A DNA stretch of 28,387 nucleotides from a virus, in the IMG/VR virus record IMGVR_UViG_3300042882_000671, positions 1 to 28,387 of that record. One strand, given 5' to 3'. Position 1 is the first letter of the stretch, and every line of letters starts with the position of its first letter. The position numbers and the translations under genes were made by a program. Positions 26,965 through 28,387 of the stretch are shown piece after piece. Under the pieces are notes generated by a model. That model was not told the DNA's origin. It worked only from the letters and a program-made list of their open reading frames with translations, and did not search any database.

Positions 26965-27339
26965 TTACTTGTTGGATTTGAGTTTGCTGATGAGAGAAAA
27001 GTCGCGAGCTTCAAGAGCCTTGCGAACGATTTCAAATTTGGTGGCGCGGTCGCCAGAGGCGTAAGCGTCTTCGACGGAAACGGCGGAACCGTTGCCGCTG
27101 ATGGCGTTGTCGCCGCGAGCGGCGAGTTCGACCTCAAGGGCCGAGAGCTTGTTAAGAGCCGCGTCGAGCTTGGCCGACATTTCCGAATCAACGGGTGCGG
27201 CAACAGGAGCGGGTGTTTCGTCTTGCGAAGCGGCAATGCCGTCCACGGTGGACTTGAGGTCGGCAACCGAAGCGGTCAACGCTTCGATGGCGGCTTGCGC
27301 GTCGAACTCAACTTTAGCGACAGAAGTAATTTCAGTCAT
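26965..27339 (-). CDS. Scaffold protein from an internal in-frame start (nested in the protease gene)
   Basis: The internal ATG at 27339-27337 (Met156 of the protease) is preceded by TTGACA with exactly 14 nt between, the same arrangement as at late-gene starts. Initiation there gives a 124-residue helical, acidic protein (TEITSVAKVEFDAQAAIEAL, TASVADLKSTVDGIAASQDE, a Pro/Ala hinge, KLDAALNKLSALEVELAARG, and a basic C-terminus FEIVRKALEARDFSLISKLK). Scaffolds made from an internal start of the protease gene are established for lambda (Nu3 within C). The basic helical end is the usual coat-binding part. Confidence 0.6.
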   Translation of the reverse strand: MTEITSVAKVEFDAQAAIEALTASVADLKSTVDGIAASQDETPAPVAAPVDSEMSAKLDAALNKLSALEVELAARGDNAISGNGSAVSVEDAYASGDRATKFEIVRKALEARDFSLISKLKSNK

Positions 27340-27804
27340 GCCCACTGCGGTGGTGTCAACTTTGGGCGCGGCCTCGGGCTCTGATCCTGCGCGAAATACA
27401 CCGTCAGGATTGGCTGCTGGGCGGCTGACCAGATCCACGCTGACCAGCTCTGCCACCCTGGCAAAACGCTTGCCGTCCTGCTCGTCGGGCTGGCCGCTGA
27501 AGGTCATGCTGAAGCCAACGCGGTTTGGCGCTTTGTTCAAGATCTCCTGGTAAAAAGCTGCCTGCGGATGCGAGCCGAGAAGCTCTAGGTCGGCGCGCAG
27601 TTGGTCTTCGACAATGCGGAAGTTGGCCAGAAAGCCGATGAGGGAATCAATCGACTCGTCGTGATCGACAAACACTTTGACCGGGCTGCCCACCTTGCCG
27701 GCCTCTTCGGCCTGCAAAAGAGTCACATCGTCCACCATCATGCTGTGGCCAAGCGCGGGGCCGACTGTTGCCACGCTTATGCCTTCAAATTTGAGCGAGT
27801 CCAT
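26965..27804 (-). CDS. Prohead protease fused to scaffold domain
   Basis: A 279-residue protein. Residues ~1-150 resemble phage prohead proteases of the serine type: VKVFVDHDESIDSLIGFLAN (His48), RIVEDQLRADLELLGSHPQA, APNRVGFSMTFSGQP (Ser99 as nucleophile candidate) and VAELVSVDLVSRPAANPDGV, the standard closing motif of the domain. Residues ~156-279 form the coiled-coil scaffold part, which is also probably made alone from an internal start. The protease removes scaffold and then itself during capsid maturation. The start ATG 27804 has a TTGACA box 15 nt upstream and follows the portal stop by 17 bp. The MCP gene follows 12 bp later. Confidence 0.75.
   Translation of the reverse strand: MDSLKFEGISVATVGPALGHSMMVDDVTLLQAEEAGKVGSPVKVFVDHDESIDSLIGFLANFRIVEDQLRADLELLGSHPQAAFYQEILNKAPNRVGFSMTFSGQPDEQDGKRFARVAELVSVDLVSRPAANPDGVFRAGSEPEAAPKVDTTAVGMTEITSVAKVEFDAQAAIEALTASVADLKSTVDGIAASQDETPAPVAAPVDSEMSAKLDAALNKLSALEVELAARGDNAISGNGSAVSVEDAYASGDRATKFEIVRKALEARDFSLISKLKSNK
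27340..27359 (-). promoter_or_regulatory. TTGACA box, 14 nt before internal ATG 27339
   Basis: TTGACA at 27359-27354 on the minus strand lies inside the protease coding region (codons for K-V-D-T). The 14-nt spacer contains a perfect CCAC-CGCA-GTGG hairpin followed by GC and the ATG. It supports an internal start for the scaffold. Confidence 0.55.
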
Positions 27805-27825
27805 ACTCGCTTGCCCTCATGTCAA
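27805..27825 (-). promoter_or_regulatory. TTGACA box, 15 nt before ATG 27804
   Basis: TTGACA at 27825-27820 on the minus strand contains the TGA stop of the portal gene (27824-27822). The spacer holds GAGGGCAAG, shared with the box before ATG 14241. Confidence 0.55.
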
Positions 27826-28387
27826 GGGGTCGGCTTCTCGGTCTTCTTGCGGCGGTAGAGGCGCTTGCGCTTTTTCGGCAAGGCAAGTTCGGTTGGTTCT
27901 TCCTTAGATTCCAACTGCGGAGCGACCACTGCTGGCTCTTGCGGTTCTTCAATAATCACTGCTTGCGGTTGCGCCTGCTCCACGCCGATCATTACTCCGA
28001 GGTCGGCAGCAAACTCCCGCTCGGCGGCAATTTCGGCCACCGCCTCTTTCCAATCGATGCCCTGCTCGCCAAAGTAGTCCGAGAGGGTCATCAAGCCCGC
28101 CTTTACGTCATCGCGCCGGGCGGTGGCCTCGCGGCCCACGTCCACCGTGATTGAACGCGGAGTTTGCCATCCGACTTGCTGCCAGCCGGCCACCATTGGC
28201 AGCTCGCGGCGAGAAATGGCCCGAGCAATGGCGTAACGCCAGAGTTTCGACAGAAACGCATTGACCAGCACATCCTGGCGGGCGGCAAAGCATCTTGCGG
28301 CCTTCTGAATAATAAACCGCTGCGCCACGCCGCCGATGGCACTGGTGTCCCAAACAAATTCGTAGGGCAGGCCAAGGCCAATGGCCG
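27822..28387 (-). CDS. Portal protein, lambda-type, C-terminal part (5' end beyond window)
   Basis: The frame is open to the right edge; the visible 187 residues begin AIGLGLPYEFVWDTSAIGGV then AQRFIIQKAARCFAARQDVL, and continue to LWRYAIARAISRRELP, GWQQVGWQTPRSITVDVGRE, ATARRDDVKAGLMTLSDYFG and EQGIDWKEAVAEIAAERE. This is the C-terminal wing/crown portion of lambda-family portals (typical G-L-P-Y-E-x-V, and V-D-x-x-R/K-E-x-x-A-x-x-x-D-x-x-x-G-L-x-T-x-x-x-x-x-x-x-x-G-x-D). The last ~50 residues are Pro/Glu/Lys-rich, ending in a basic tail (KKRKRLYRRKKTEKPTP). The portal forms the dodecameric DNA entry ring. Terminase genes should lie to the right of the window. Confidence 0.85.
   Translation of the reverse strand, partial: AIGLGLPYEFVWDTSAIGGVAQRFIIQKAARCFAARQDVLVNAFLSKLWRYAIARAISRRELPMVAGWQQVGWQTPRSITVDVGREATARRDDVKAGLMTLSDYFGEQGIDWKEAVAEIAAEREFAADLGVMIGVEQAQPQAVIIEEPQEPAVVAPQLESKEEPTELALPKKRKRLYRRKKTEKPTP

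Overview
The window is one contiguous piece of a temperate tailed-phage genome of siphovirus type: head, neck and tail genes are present, but no sheath. The host is not shown directly. The tail-fibre style (Thr/Asn/Ser-rich repeats around TRTNLGLG), the integrase box-II region and the high GC content resemble phages and prophages of Verrucomicrobiota-like bacteria; this is an inference of low to moderate confidence. The sequence is phage on both sides of the integration site, so the site is an attP and the DNA represents a free or circularised phage genome rather than a prophage end.

Layout. (1) 1-5053, minus strand: an early operon tightly packed with ATGA overlaps. In transcription order it holds an RHH regulator, an excisionase-like HTH protein, several very small proteins (one a 25-residue membrane peptide), two coiled-coil proteins, a PD-(D/E)XK resolvase-like nuclease, a probable annealase with an OB-fold and an SSB-like C-terminal tip, a RecE-like exonuclease, a small HTH protein, a DUF551 protein, a small arm-domain-like protein, and a replication gene cut by the left edge that contains 10-bp iteron-like repeats. 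(2) 5054-5190: a divergent control region with two operator palindromes, each lying in the spacer of a possible promoter, between two RHH genes. (3) 5191-6690: the second RHH gene (plus strand), a tyrosine integrase (minus strand), a terminator, and the attP core, which is the 3' half of a tRNA-Ser(CGA). (4) 6694-8189, plus strand: a four-gene operon (metallophosphoesterase, small wHTH, HExxH protein, small membrane protein) closed by a terminator. (5) 8211-8491: a convergent non-coding gap. (6) 8492-28387, minus strand: the late operon. In transcription order it holds portal (cut by the right edge), prohead protease with a nested scaffold, major capsid protein, terminator, a glycosyltransferase/methyltransferase cassette, head closure, tail completion, a duplicated tail terminator, tail tube, chaperone, tape measure, distal tail proteins, a Ser/Thr-rich protein, a glycosyltransferase/cupin epimerase cassette, fibre proteins, holin-like genes, a lipoprotein and an amidase endolysin.

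Most notable signal. The hexamer TTGACA lies 14-19 nt upstream of the start codon of many late genes and of the isolated rightward operon. It also lies exactly 14 nt upstream of an internal in-frame ATG in the prohead protease gene, which points to a separately initiated scaffold protein. I read only two other copies of TTGACA in the window. Both sugar-modifying cassettes are bracketed by these boxes. The element is neither a Shine-Dalgarno site nor a usable standard -35 box, since a -10 would fall inside the genes. It may be a phage-specific late-gene initiation or cassette-boundary element.

Other points of interest are a lysogeny switch that may be built from two RHH proteins, a phage-carried terminator placed directly behind the tRNA half, a fibre with a Sec signal peptide, and a 50-codon gene nested in the endolysin linker. 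All functions are inferred by reading the sequence; no database search was run.
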